A DNA stretch of 19,608 nucleotides from DASTCC01 sp035711465 (GCA_035711465.1 DASTCC010000597.1:1-19608); one strand, 5' to 3'. Positions 1 to 7,271 are shown, numbered from the stretch's first letter. Notes: generated by a model from the sequence alone, not told the origin. Numbers and translations: made by a program.

Positions 1-303
1 GGCCGGCGGCGCGGGCGCGGGCGTCGACGCCGGCGCCGACGCCGCTGCGGCGGCGGGCTTCTCACCGGCGGCGCCGATCACCGCGACGACGCTGTTGACC
101 GGCACCGTCTCACCTTCCTTGACGCGAATCTCGAGCAGCACGCCAGCGCCAGGCGCGGGAATCTCGGCGTCGACCTTGTCGGTCGAAATCTCGAACAGCG
201 GCTCGTCCTTGTCGATCGGATCGCCAATCTTCTTGATCCACCGGACGATCGTGCCCTCGGCGATCGACTCGCCCATCTGCGGCATCACGACTTCAGTAGA
301 CAT
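1..303 (-). CDS. 2-oxoacid dehydrogenase E2 (dihydrolipoamide acyltransferase), N-terminal part, cut by window edge
   Basis: The first 101 residues of an E2 subunit are visible; the gene runs off the left edge. Residues 1-78 form a standard biotinyl/lipoyl domain: it starts MSTEVVMPQMGES, and the lipoyl-lysine motif is STDKVDAEIPAP, with K43 as the residue expected to carry lipoate. After residue 80 comes an Ala/Pro-rich flexible linker (EKPAAAAASAPAS...), the usual swinging arm before the E3-binding and catalytic domains, which lie outside the window. The protein would shuttle acyl groups between E1 and E3 in a cytoplasmic complex. The gene lies 96 bp downstream of lpdA on the same strand, so E3 and E2 of one complex are probably co-transcribed. 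The DKVDAE form of the motif is common in 2-oxoglutarate and branched-chain E2s, so the substrate (pyruvate, 2-oxoglutarate or branched-chain oxoacid) cannot be settled from this fragment. Confidence 0.93.
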   Translation of the reverse strand, partial: MSTEVVMPQMGESIAEGTIVRWIKKIGDPIDKDEPLFEISTDKVDAEIPAPGAGVLLEIRVKEGETVPVNSVVAVIGAAGEKPAAAAASAPASTPAPAPPA

Positions 304-332
304 GGTTCACCGTCTGAAGACCCATCGACTCA

Positions 333-373
333 GAACTGAGAACTCAAAGCTCGGAACCCAGAGTTCTCAGTTC
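333..373. repeat. Perfect 13-bp inverted repeat in the lpdA-E2 spacer
   Basis: GAACTGAGAACTC (333-345) and GAGTTCTCAGTTC (361-373) are perfect reverse complements around a 15-nt loop. They lie in the 96-bp gap between lpdA and the E2 gene. The stem is AT-rich for this genome and lacks a following T-run, so it is more likely an intercistronic RNA processing or stability element, or a small dispersed repeat, than a Rho-independent terminator. The stem is itself built from near-repeats of AGAACT, and related GAACT/AGTTC words continue to position 380. Confidence 0.7.
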
Positions 374-399
374 GAAGTTCTAAAGTTAACAAGCGCTTT

Positions 400-1818
400 T
401 CACAAGTGTATGGCCGCGCCGTGCACCGCGTGCGCGGCTTCGCCCACCGCTTCCGACATCGTCGGATGCGCGTGGATCGTGCGAATCAGCTCTTCGACCG
501 TCGACTCGAGACGCAGCGCCACGCCGGCCTCGGCGACCAGTTCGGTGGCGCGCGGGCCGATCATGTGCACGCCCAGCACCTGGTCGTACTTCTTCTCGGC
601 GACGATCTTGACGAAGCCTTCGATCTCACCTGCGATCTTCGCGCGGCCGAGGACGCCGAACGGGAAGCTGCCGACGCGCACGTCGTAGCCGCGCTCGATC
701 GCTTCCTTTTCCGTCAGGCCGATGCTGCCGATCTCCGGATCGCAGTAGGTGCAGCCGGGCACCTGGTCGTAATCGATCGGATGAGGCTGCTGGCCGGCGA
801 GCCGCTCGGCGAGCACGATGCCTTCGGCCGACGAGAGATGCGCGAGCTGCGGATGGGCGCCGGCGCCCATCGTGATGACGTCGCCAATCGCCGAGATGCC
901 GGGGACGCCAGTACGGAACATCGAGTCGACCTTCACGTAGCCGCGCTCGAGCGTCAGCCCGGCCTCCGCCGCGCCGAGGCCGTCGGTCACCGGTCCGCGT
1001 CCCGTGGCGACGAGCAGCTTCTCGATCGTCAGCGTCTCTTTCTTGCCGGCTGCATCTTCCATCTCGATCGTGACGCCGCCGCCCTTCATCTTCGCCGACG
1101 TCACCTTCGTGCCGAGCCGCACCGCGATGCCACGCTTCTTGAACGCCTTGGCCAGCTCCGCGGAGACCGCGTCGTCCTCGTTCGGGACGAGCCGCGGCAG
1201 CAGTTCGATGATCGTCACCTCGCTGCCGAACCGGCGATAGATCGACGCGAACTCGACGCCGACGGCGCCGCTGCCCATGATCGCAATCGACTTCGGCACC
1301 GCCGGAAGGTTGATCGCTTCGTCGCTGGTGATGATGTGCTTCTTGTCGAGCTCGACGCCGGGCACGCTCCGCGGCTGCGACCCGGTGGCGACGATGATCT
1401 CTTTCGCCTCGAGGCCGCGGCTCTCGCCGCCGGTGACCTCGACCTTGCCCTTCCCGGCGAGCCGGGCCGATCCCGCGATCCAGTCGATCTTGTTCTTCTT
1501 GAACAGGAACTCGACGCCCTTGGTGAGGCCGGTGACGATCTTGTCCTTGCGCGCGTGCACGCGGGCCATGTCGATCGTCGGCGTGCCGGCGCCGGCGCCA
1601 AAACTGATGCCCCACTCCCCCGCCTCCTGGGCGATCTTCAGCGCGTGGGCGTGCTCGAGCAGTGCTTTCGTCGGAATGCAGCCCCAGTTGAGGCAGGTGC
1701 CGCCGAGGGCCGGCTGGCGCTCGACGACCGCGGTCTTGAGGCCGAGCTGCGCGGCGCGAATCGCCGCGACGTAACCGCCCGTGCCGGCGCCGATGACGAG
1801 GAGATCGTACTGGGCCAT
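400..1818 (-). CDS. lpdA: Dihydrolipoyl dehydrogenase (E3)
   Basis: This 472-residue FAD-dependent disulfide oxidoreductase reoxidises the dihydrolipoyl arm of 2-oxoacid dehydrogenase complexes and passes electrons to NAD. The N-terminal FAD site is DLLVIGAGTGGYVAA (about residues 5-19). The redox-active disulfide is GGTCLNWGCIPTK with C42 and C47. The NAD-binding Rossmann motif is MGSGAVGVEFASIY near residues 181-194. The FAD-proximal ATGRGP and AIGDV motifs are present, and the C-terminal interface motif HPTMSE supplies the catalytic His451 and Glu456. Length is normal for the family. The ATG at 1818 directly precedes the FAD motif, so the start is secure, although the ribosome-binding site is weak. 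It is transcribed ahead of the E2 gene. I found no convincing promoter in the 138 bp between it and the HU terminator hairpin. Confidence 0.97.
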   Translation of the reverse strand: MAQYDLLVIGAGTGGYVAAIRAAQLGLKTAVVERQPALGGTCLNWGCIPTKALLEHAHALKIAQEAGEWGISFGAGAGTPTIDMARVHARKDKIVTGLTKGVEFLFKKNKIDWIAGSARLAGKGKVEVTGGESRGLEAKEIIVATGSQPRSVPGVELDKKHIITSDEAINLPAVPKSIAIMGSGAVGVEFASIYRRFGSEVTIIELLPRLVPNEDDAVSAELAKAFKKRGIAVRLGTKVTSAKMKGGGVTIEMEDAAGKKETLTIEKLLVATGRGPVTDGLGAAEAGLTLERGYVKVDSMFRTGVPGISAIGDVITMGAGAHPQLAHLSSAEGIVLAERLAGQQPHPIDYDQVPGCTYCDPEIGSIGLTEKEAIERGYDVRVGSFPFGVLGRAKIAGEIEGFVKIVAEKKYDQVLGVHMIGPRATELVAEAGVALRLESTVEELIRTIHAHPTMSEAVGEAAHAVHGAAIHL

Positions 1819-1950
1819 GAGGTCACACCTGCAGGCGGGTGCTCACACCACGACGGTGCACGTCCGGGCACACGCCGGGACGGCCCCAGTGGCGGGCCTA
1901 CATCCTGACAAGTCTACTCGGTGGCGCGGCGGCGGGAGGAGGGCGAAAGA

Positions 1951-1992
1951 CCGAAACGCTCGTTGACAGGCGTCCATGCCCGCCAACGAGCG
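1951..1992 (-). terminator. Hairpin terminator after the HU gene
   Basis: CGCTCGTTG (1957-1965) pairs perfectly with CAACGAGCG (1984-1992), and the stem continues with interruptions through GGC (1969-1971)/GCC (1978-1980) to a 6-nt loop at 1972-1977. Read on the minus strand it starts 12 nt after the HU stop codon and is followed by TTTCGGTCTTTC, a moderately U-rich tract. This fits an intrinsic terminator for the HU transcript and separates it from lpdA. Confidence 0.6.
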
Positions 1993-2004
1993 CCGGGATT
2001 CGTA

Positions 2005-2304
2005 CTACTTGCGGGGAAGGACGGCGTCCTTGAGCTGCTTCGCGATGCGGGCCTTGACGACGGTCTTGGCCGGAATCTTGATCGGCTCGCCGGTGGCCGG
2101 GTTGCGGCCTTCGCGCGCCTTCCGCTTCTGAACGACGAGTTTGCACATCCCGGGGAGCACGAACTCGCCGGACCGCTTCAGTTCCTTCTCGGACAACCGA
2201 AGCAGCTCATCGAAGAGATCGCGCACCTGGGTGCGCTTCATGTCGAACTTCTCCGCGAAGTGCGCGAAGAGCTCCATCTTGCCCATGCGCCGGGCGTCTG
2301 CCAT
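2005..2304 (-). CDS. HU/IHF-family nucleoid DNA-binding protein
   Basis: This 99-residue protein bends and compacts DNA as a dimer in the nucleoid. The helical dimerisation half covers about residues 10-45. The beta-arm signature is REGRNPATGEPIKIPAK at about 64-80, followed by the C-terminal helix ARIAKQLKDAVL. The usual HU motif PGFGxF is replaced by PGMCKLVV (51-58), a variant that carries a cysteine. The length is about nine residues more than classical HU because of an N-terminal MADARRMGK extension. GGGAGAAG lies just upstream of the ATG and supports the start. It has its own promoter (2397-2426) and terminator (1951-1992), so it is probably monocistronic. HU and IHF subunits cannot be told apart here. 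Confidence 0.92.
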   Translation of the reverse strand: MADARRMGKMELFAHFAEKFDMKRTQVRDLFDELLRLSEKELKRSGEFVLPGMCKLVVQKRKAREGRNPATGEPIKIPAKTVVKARIAKQLKDAVLPRK

Positions 2305-2396
2305 GCCTTCTTCTCCCTGGCTGGGGCGCGCGAGAGGATCATGTCGTCAACCGCGCGCGCGAATCGGTCTGACGGCAAACACGTAAAACGGGCCGT

Positions 2397-2426
2397 ATCG
2401 TAGTCCTCGTACGGAAAAAATGTCAA
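2397..2426 (-). promoter_or_regulatory. Sigma70-type promoter of the HU gene
   Basis: On the minus strand TTGACA (2426-2421, six of six consensus matches) is followed after 18 nt by TACGAT (2402-2397, four of six). This predicts a start near 2390 and a leader of about 85 nt before the HU start codon at 2304. The -35 box lies inside the perfect 10-bp palindrome GTCAATTGAC (2422-2431), and two A6 tracts 20 bp apart flank it. Confidence 0.65.
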
Positions 2427-2471
2427 TTGACCCGAAAAAATGGGCTTCGGTTGAAGGTCGCTCGATCCGCG

Positions 2472-3551
2472 TCAGCGCAGCACGCGGTCGCCGATCTCCG
2501 TGAGCAGCGGCGCGAGCGCCGGCACGCTGCGCTCGCGGTTGGCGAGGAGCACGATCGCGTCGCGGCGCGACGGCACGAGATACACGATCGCGGTGACGCC
2601 CTCCATCGATCCGGTGTGGTAGTACGCCGCGGCGCCGTCGCGCGGCGAGGTCACCTGCCATCCGAGCGTGAAGCTGCCGGGCTTCGCGGTCGGCGTCGCG
2701 ACGCGGAACATCTCGGTGCGCGTGTGCGCGTCGAGAATCGCGTCGCCGGCGATCGCGATCGCAAAGCGCGCGAGATCGGCGGCGCTGATGATCAGCCCGC
2801 TCGCCGGCGTCTTGAATCGAGTGTCGACGACGATCGATGGACGCAGCGGTCCGGTCGCGTTGCCGCGATAGCCGGGACTGAAGTCCGGCGCGGCGAACGT
2901 CGGCCTGTCGCGCGCCGGCGCGCGGACGCCGGCCGGAGTCAACACCTGCTGCACGATCACGTCCCAATACGGCCGCTTCGTCGCGCCTTCGAGCGCGCAG
3001 CCGAGCAGCGTGTAGCCGAACGACGAGTACAAGGTCGACGAACCGGGCGCGAAAGCCAGCGGTTTCGTGGCGAAGAGCCGCACCGCGTCGGCCAGCCGCG
3101 CGAATTCGCCCGTGATCTTCGTGTCCTCGGCATCCGTCGGATGCCGAATGCCGCTCTGATGCGCGAGCAGATGTCGAATGGTCGGATCGATCGGCTGGCT
3201 CGGATACTCCGGGCAATGCATTCGTGCGGCGGCGTCGAGATCCATCGTCCGCAATGCGACCTGCTGCAGCACCGCCGCGGCCGTGACCGGCTTGGTGATC
3301 GAGGCGACCCGGACTCGCGTGTCCGGCGTCACCGGTTGCCGCCCCTCGAGCTCGACGGTGCCGAATCCGCGCGCGTAGACGATCTCGCCGCGGCGCGCGA
3401 CGACGATGGCGAGTCCGGGCGAATTCAGTTCCTTGCGAAACGCCTCGCCGCGATCGTCGAGCCACTCACTCGGCGCCTGCACGGCACCGAGCAGGAAGAC
3501 CCCTGCACCGATCACCGCGCACAACGCACCGCGCACGTCGACGTCACTCAT
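2472..3551 (-). CDS. Beta-lactamase-fold serine hydrolase (PBP4*/class C-like), exported
   Basis: A 359-residue member of the beta-lactamase/penicillin-binding-protein-like serine hydrolases. The nucleophile motif SxxK is SITK (S84, K87). The second motif is YSS at Y175, in LYSSFGYTLLG, where the family usually has YxN. The third motif is HTG (312-314), in YYHTGSMEG, in place of KTG. Residues 1-28 look like a signal peptide or membrane anchor, MSDVDVRGAL then a hydrophobic run ending AVQA, so it acts outside the cytoplasm. I chose the ATG at 3551 rather than one 12 codons upstream because it overlaps the permease stop by 8 nt (ATGAGTGA) and places the hydrophobic segment at the N-terminus. 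It is the third gene of the PadR-permease operon. The substrate is unknown: such proteins act as esterases, D-aminopeptidases or carboxypeptidases and need not give beta-lactam resistance. Confidence 0.88.
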   Translation of the reverse strand: MSDVDVRGALCAVIGAGVFLLGAVQAPSEWLDDRGEAFRKELNSPGLAIVVARRGEIVYARGFGTVELEGRQPVTPDTRVRVASITKPVTAAAVLQQVALRTMDLDAAARMHCPEYPSQPIDPTIRHLLAHQSGIRHPTDAEDTKITGEFARLADAVRLFATKPLAFAPGSSTLYSSFGYTLLGCALEGATKRPYWDVIVQQVLTPAGVRAPARDRPTFAAPDFSPGYRGNATGPLRPSIVVDTRFKTPASGLIISAADLARFAIAIAGDAILDAHTRTEMFRVATPTAKPGSFTLGWQVTSPRDGAAAYYHTGSMEGVTAIVYLVPSRRDAIVLLANRERSVPALAPLLTEIGDRVLR

Positions 3552-6213
3552 AGCGGAGCGCGCCGATCGGATCGACGGCCGCGGCACGCCGTGCCGGCAG
3601 GTAGCTTGCGAGGCCCGCGGCGGCGACCAGCACCAGCGCGGTCGCCGCGTACGTCAGGCCGTCGCGCGCACTGACGCCGACGAGCTGACTCGAGACCAGC
3701 GGCATCAGCAGAAACGCGAGCGTGAATCCCAGCGCCGCCCCGATGAGCGTCAACCGCACGCCCTGTCCGACGACCAGCCGCACGATCTCCGATCGCCTGG
3801 CGCCGAGCGCCATGCGCACGCCGATCTCCGGTGTTCGCTGGCCGACCACGAAGGCAAGCAGGCCGTACAGACCGACGGTTGCGAGCACCAGCGCGATCGC
3901 TCCGAACGCGCCAAGGATCGAAGCCGTCATCCTCGGCAGGAACAGCACCGTGTCCTTGTGCTGCGCCATCGTCCGGACGTCGAACAGCGGCAGATTCGGA
4001 TCGAGCCGGTGCACCGCTGCTCGCACTCGTTCGGTGAACGGCGCTGGATCGCCCGTCGTCCGAATCACCAGCGTCGTATCGGGACGGAACGCATCGTAGA
4101 CCGGGAAATAGACGAACGACGACGGACTGGCATTCACGGTCGTGTAGGCCATGTCGCCGACGACGCCGATCACGGTGGCCCACTCGCCGGTGTTGATGCG
4201 TTTGCCGACGGCGTCGCCGTTCTTCCAGTAGCGCCGCGCCATCGTCTCGTTGACGATCACGACTGGCGGGTGATTGGCGTCGTCTTCGTCGGTAAAGGCG
4301 CGGCCGGCCATCAGGGGCACCCCGAGGGTGCGGAAGTAGCCAGGGCTGACGCGGTCGTAACCGAGGACGATCTCTTCGTCTCTGGCCGGTTGATAGCCTT
4401 CGATTTCGCCGCTGGTGTCGTTGCCGCGGCCGAGCTTGAGCGGGATGTCGCGAGCCAGACCGACCGAGACAACGCCCGGCACCGCTTCGAGCGCACGCAC
4501 CAGCTCCTGGAAGAACGTGATGCCGCGGCGCGTGTCGTAGCCGGCCGGCTGCAGATCGATCGAGGCCAGCAGACCGTCTTCGAGATCGAAGCCGACGTCG
4601 GCGTGGCGCGCCTGACGCAGCGTCTGCACGAAGAGTCCGGCGGCGACGATCAACAGCACCGAAAGGGCGACCTGGCCGACGACCAGCGTGTTCCGCAGCC
4701 ACGCGCGCCGGCGCCCGCCGATCGCGCCGCGAGTTTCCTTGAGCGCCGGGACGACACTCGCGCGGGTCGTCTGCATCGCCGGTGCGAGACCGAACAGGAC
4801 CGTCGTCACGAGCGCGAGCCCGAGCGCGATCAGCGGCAGGCGCGCGCTGAGCTCGACCGCGCCGGTGATCGGCTGCGGGGTCGGCGGAATGAACACGCCG
4901 AGCAGCTGACTGCCCCAGAGCGCGAACGCGAACCCGATCGCGCCGCCGACGATCGCGAGCAGTGCGCTCTCCGTGAACAGCTGGCGCACGACGCGCACGC
5001 GGCTGGCGCCGAGCGCCATGCGCACCGCCACCTCGCGTTGGCGGCCGGCGCCGCGCGCGAGCAGCAGGCTGGCGAGGTTCGCGCACACGATCACCAGCAC
5101 GACGCCGACGACGCCGAGCAGGACCAGGAAGATCGGACCGAGAATCGCGGCTGGCGACCCCGGATCCTGCCAGAGCGGATAGACCGAGACGCCGCGGTTC
5201 TCGTTGACGTCGGGGTACGCCTTCGCCAGCGTCGCCGCGATCTGGTTCAGATCGGACTCGACGCGAGGAATGGTCGCGCCGGGGGCCAGCCGGCCGAAGA
5301 CCCGCAGCCACGCGTCGCCGCGCGCGATCAGTCGGTTGCCGGGGAGCACGGCCCCCTGCATCATCATCGGAATCCACACGTCGGCATTGAGCGCCGATGA
5401 GCTGCCGCGGAAGTGGGGGCCGGCGACGCCGACGATCGTGAACGGGGTGTTGTTGATCGCCGCCGTCGATCCGATGACGCTCGGATCGCGACGGAAGCGG
5501 CGCTCCCAGAACGACTCGCTGAGGACGACGACCGCGCCCGATCGCGGCGTGCGATCGTCTTCGACGCTGATCAGCCGGCCGGCGGCGGGCCCGATCTGCA
5601 GCAGGTTGAAGAAGTCGCCGGTGACGAGCTCGCCCCACACGCGCTCGGGCCCGTCGGGCATGCGCAGGTTCATCGCGACGAGCCGCGACGCGGCCATGCC
5701 GGTGAGCGACGCCGGCCGGGCATCACGCATGTCGGCGAAGTTGGGATACGACACGCTGATGTCGCGGCGGGTCCGCGTCGTGCCGTGGATGGCGACGATC
5801 TCGTCGAGGCTCCTCGCGCCCGCGATCGGGCGGAAGACGAGTCCTTCCGTCCAGCTGAAGATCGTCGTGGTCGCGCCGATGCCGAGGGCGAGCAGAAGAA
5901 CCGCCACGAGCGTGAAGCCCGGCTTGGAGGCGAGGGCACGGACGCCGTAGCGCAGGTCGGAGAAGAACGTCGGCATGTGAAGACTCCGGAAGCGCAGCGC
6001 CAGCGCATGCCACCAGGCGCCGCGCGCGCGGGAAACGAGATCGAGCGTGGCGACGGATCGGCGCGGCTGCGACCGCAGGAAGGCCCACTGATGGCGCAGG
6101 TCCGCGTCCCACTGCCGGCTCCAGTCGGCCCGCCGCGCCCGCGGCACGATCGGCGCCGCGAGATGCACGAGCGAGAGCGAGATCCGCAGCGCCGCGGACG
6201 ACCGCGAGCTCAC
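3544..6213 (-). CDS. ADOP-type (duplicated orphan) MacB/FtsX-like ABC permease
   Basis: An 889-residue inner-membrane permease. Residues 1-95 form the Arg-rich N-terminal region typical of the acidobacterial ADOP family. A first transmembrane helix (about 100-122, TLVAVLLLALGIGATTTIF) leads into a MacB-type periplasmic domain. A FtsX domain starts near 357 (ILGPIFLVLLGVVGVVLVIV) and contains the coupling motif EVAVRMALGASRVRVVRQL. A second periplasmic domain and a second FtsX domain follow (about 762-889, with EIGVRMALGARRSEIVRLV), ending in the typical PARRAAAVDPIGALRYE. Eight or so transmembrane segments fit. No ATPase gene is nearby, which is normal for ADOPs and gives 'orphan' its meaning. 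The start is GTG at 6213, overlapping the PadR stop by 4 nt (GTGA); its stop overlaps the hydrolase start. The transported substrate is unknown; MacB relatives export peptides, lipoproteins or drugs by mechanotransmission. Confidence 0.93.
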   Translation of the reverse strand: MSSRSSAALRISLSLVHLAAPIVPRARRADWSRQWDADLRHQWAFLRSQPRRSVATLDLVSRARGAWWHALALRFRSLHMPTFFSDLRYGVRALASKPGFTLVAVLLLALGIGATTTIFSWTEGLVFRPIAGARSLDEIVAIHGTTRTRRDISVSYPNFADMRDARPASLTGMAASRLVAMNLRMPDGPERVWGELVTGDFFNLLQIGPAAGRLISVEDDRTPRSGAVVVLSESFWERRFRRDPSVIGSTAAINNTPFTIVGVAGPHFRGSSSALNADVWIPMMMQGAVLPGNRLIARGDAWLRVFGRLAPGATIPRVESDLNQIAATLAKAYPDVNENRGVSVYPLWQDPGSPAAILGPIFLVLLGVVGVVLVIVCANLASLLLARGAGRQREVAVRMALGASRVRVVRQLFTESALLAIVGGAIGFAFALWGSQLLGVFIPPTPQPITGAVELSARLPLIALGLALVTTVLFGLAPAMQTTRASVVPALKETRGAIGGRRRAWLRNTLVVGQVALSVLLIVAAGLFVQTLRQARHADVGFDLEDGLLASIDLQPAGYDTRRGITFFQELVRALEAVPGVVSVGLARDIPLKLGRGNDTSGEIEGYQPARDEEIVLGYDRVSPGYFRTLGVPLMAGRAFTDEDDANHPPVVIVNETMARRYWKNGDAVGKRINTGEWATVIGVVGDMAYTTVNASPSSFVYFPVYDAFRPDTTLVIRTTGDPAPFTERVRAAVHRLDPNLPLFDVRTMAQHKDTVLFLPRMTASILGAFGAIALVLATVGLYGLLAFVVGQRTPEIGVRMALGARRSEIVRLVVGQGVRLTLIGAALGFTLAFLLMPLVSSQLVGVSARDGLTYAATALVLVAAAGLASYLPARRAAAVDPIGALRYE

Positions 6214-6533
6214 CGGCGGCCGCCTTTGCCGTGGGCGCCGAGCGGCACGGGCCGCAGGCTCTTGTAGCGCTGCATCGCGTCACCGAGGGCCTCGGCGCCG
6301 GCCGGCGTCAGCGAGAAATACCGTCGCGGCGGCCGCCCTTCACGATGGGCGACGCGCGCGTCCTCCCAGGCCGAGGTGAGATAGCGCGCCTCCTCCAGCC
6401 GGTCGAGCGTCGGATACACCGAGCCGCTGGTGAGACCGGTGGCGTCCATGATCTCGAAGCCGAATCGCTTGCCGTCCGCGACCGCGTGCAGCACCGCCAC
6501 GGCCCCGAAGCTCATCGCCCGCGCCTTCTTCAC
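6210..6533 (-). CDS. PadR-family transcriptional regulator
   Basis: A 107-residue winged-helix repressor. The HTH region runs through GFEIMDATGLTSGSVYPTLDRLEEARYLTS (about residues 24-53), with the PadR signature SGSVYPTLDRLE, followed by the wing GRPPRRYFSLTPAGAEAL. PadR proteins of this short class usually repress their own operon and are released by a ligand or stress signal. It is the first gene of the operon and overlaps the ADOP permease by 4 nt, the standard acidobacterial pairing. The start is GTG at 6533, with AGGAGGA at 6537-6543 only 3 nt upstream. An ATG six codons downstream (6515) is an alternative start that would still keep the full HTH. A symmetric AT-rich site just upstream (6575-6615) is the likely operator. 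Confidence 0.92.
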   Translation of the reverse strand: MKKARAMSFGAVAVLHAVADGKRFGFEIMDATGLTSGSVYPTLDRLEEARYLTSAWEDARVAHREGRPPRRYFSLTPAGAEALGDAMQRYKSLRPVPLGAHGKGGRR

Positions 6534-6571
6534 CGGTCCTCCTGCACGAGCGTTAGACGAGCCCGTGGCTA

Positions 6572-6601
6572 TTTATGTTGCCATCATATCTCGGCTGCCA
6601 A
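6572..6601 (-). promoter_or_regulatory. Candidate promoter for the padR-permease-hydrolase operon
   Basis: On the minus strand TTGGCA (6601-6596) is followed after 18 nt by CATAAA (6577-6572). Each hexamer has only four or five matches to consensus, but it lies in the only AT-rich patch of the divergent spacer, 38 nt before the GTG start, and overlaps the palindrome proposed as the PadR operator. Confidence 0.4.
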
Positions 6602-6615
6602 TATAGCCATAACAT
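6575..6615. promoter_or_regulatory. Dyad-symmetric site, candidate PadR operator
   Basis: ATGTT-N6-ATAT (6575-6589) is mirrored by ATAT-N6-AACAT (6601-6615) across an 11-bp centre, a 41-bp imperfect palindrome. PadR proteins bind AT-rich dyads of ATGT/ACAT type. A second, outer inverted repeat AGCCCGTGG/CCACGGGCT (6560-6568 and 6622-6630) encloses it. The position between divergent promoters fits autorepression and possibly control of queF; binding itself is inference. Confidence 0.45.
6578..6607 (+). promoter_or_regulatory. Candidate promoter for queF-Smr
   Basis: TTGCCA (6578-6583, five of six matches) is followed after 18 nt by TATAGC (6602-6607, four of six), giving a start near 6614 and a leader of roughly 48 nt before queF. 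It almost mirrors the opposite-strand promoter in the same 30 bp, so the two are probably mutually exclusive. No preQ1 riboswitch pattern was seen in the leader. Confidence 0.4.
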
Positions 6616-6661
6616 TAGGCACCACGGGCTGCCGGCTCGAACGCCGATCGCACGCCTTAGA

Positions 6662-7012
6662 ATGAAGACCGTGGCCCTGGAGACGTTCCCCAACGCGCGG
6701 CCGGAGCGCGATTACGAGATCCTGATCAGATGTCCGGAGTTCACGTCCGTCTGCCCCAAGACCGGGCTGCCGGACTTCGGCGAGATCGTGATTCGCTACG
6801 TGCCCGACCAGACCTGCATCGAGCTCAAGTCGCTCAAGTTCTACCTGCTCGAGTACCGGAACAAGGGCGTGTTCTACGAGACGCTGACCAACCAGATCCT
6901 CGACGATCTGGTCGCCGCCTGCGCGCCCAGACGGATGACCGTCACCGGCGCGTTTACCGCGCGCGGCGGCATCACGACGACGGTGACGGCGACCCATGAA
7001 CGACGGCCCTGA
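6662..7012 (+). CDS. queF: NADPH-dependent 7-cyano-7-deazaguanine reductase (preQ1 synthase)
   Basis: QueF reduces the nitrile preQ0 to the amine preQ1 with two NADPH in queuosine tRNA biosynthesis, in the cytoplasm. This is the short, unimodular form: 116 residues with a single T-fold domain. The active-site segment FTSVCPKTGLPDFGEI holds the thioimide-forming C31 and the general acid D38. The family-specific QueF motif is ELKSLKFY (54-61), followed by the NKGVFYET segment. I chose the ATG at 6662 because the frame's earlier ATG (6575) would add unconserved residues and lies upstream of the predicted transcription start. The ribosome-binding site is weak. Its last 17 nt overlap the Smr gene. 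No other queuosine genes are in the window. Confidence 0.95.
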   Translation: MKTVALETFPNARPERDYEILIRCPEFTSVCPKTGLPDFGEIVIRYVPDQTCIELKSLKFYLLEYRNKGVFYETLTNQILDDLVAACAPRRMTVTGAFTARGGITTTVTATHERRP

Positions 7013-7271
7013 CGAGCCACATCCGCTCCCAATCGAGCGCGAGCTCGACCTGCACGCGTTCGCGCCGCGCGACATCCCGTCGCTGGTCGAGGCCTACGTC
7101 ACCGAGGCGCACGCCGCCGGCCTGCGCGAGCTGCGGCTGATTCACGGCCGCGGCCGCGGCATCCAGCGCGGCATCGTCCAGCAGGCGCTCGAGCGGCACC
7201 CGCTCGTCGACACGTTCTGGGACGACACGGGCTCGCACCTCGGCGCGACGTTCTGCCGGCTGCGCCCCTGA
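6996..7271 (+). CDS. Small Smr-domain protein (MutS2 C-terminal type)
   Basis: A stand-alone Smr domain of 91 residues. The two family signatures are present: LDLHAF at 17-22 and IHGRGRG at 49-55, the HGxG loop, with the amphipathic helix IPSLVEAYVTEAHAAGL between them. Smr domains bind nucleic acid and many have endonuclease activity: the LDxH and HGxG motifs are linked to that activity and to action on collided ribosomes (MutS2, SmrB). It overlaps queF by 17 nt in another frame, so the two are co-translated. The C-terminus ends soon after GSHLGATFCRL, the usual end of the domain, so the gene looks intact. Its target, mRNA or branched DNA, cannot be decided from sequence. Confidence 0.88.
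   Translation: MNDGPDEPHPLPIERELDLHAFAPRDIPSLVEAYVTEAHAAGLRELRLIHGRGRGIQRGIVQQALERHPLVDTFWDDTGSHLGATFCRLRP

Noticed and set aside
3406..5400. A 664-codon plus-strand open frame opposite the ADOP permease
   Set aside because: Low-complexity Arg/Asp/His composition, no recognisable motif, and fully antisense to a well-supported permease. The same applies to the open frames at 406-1908 and 2427-3674 on the plus strand and at 16192-18396 on the minus strand.
6608..6661. A preQ1 riboswitch ahead of queF
   Set aside because: The short leader lacks the small hairpin plus A-rich tail of the preQ1 class I aptamer and is too short for class II or III.
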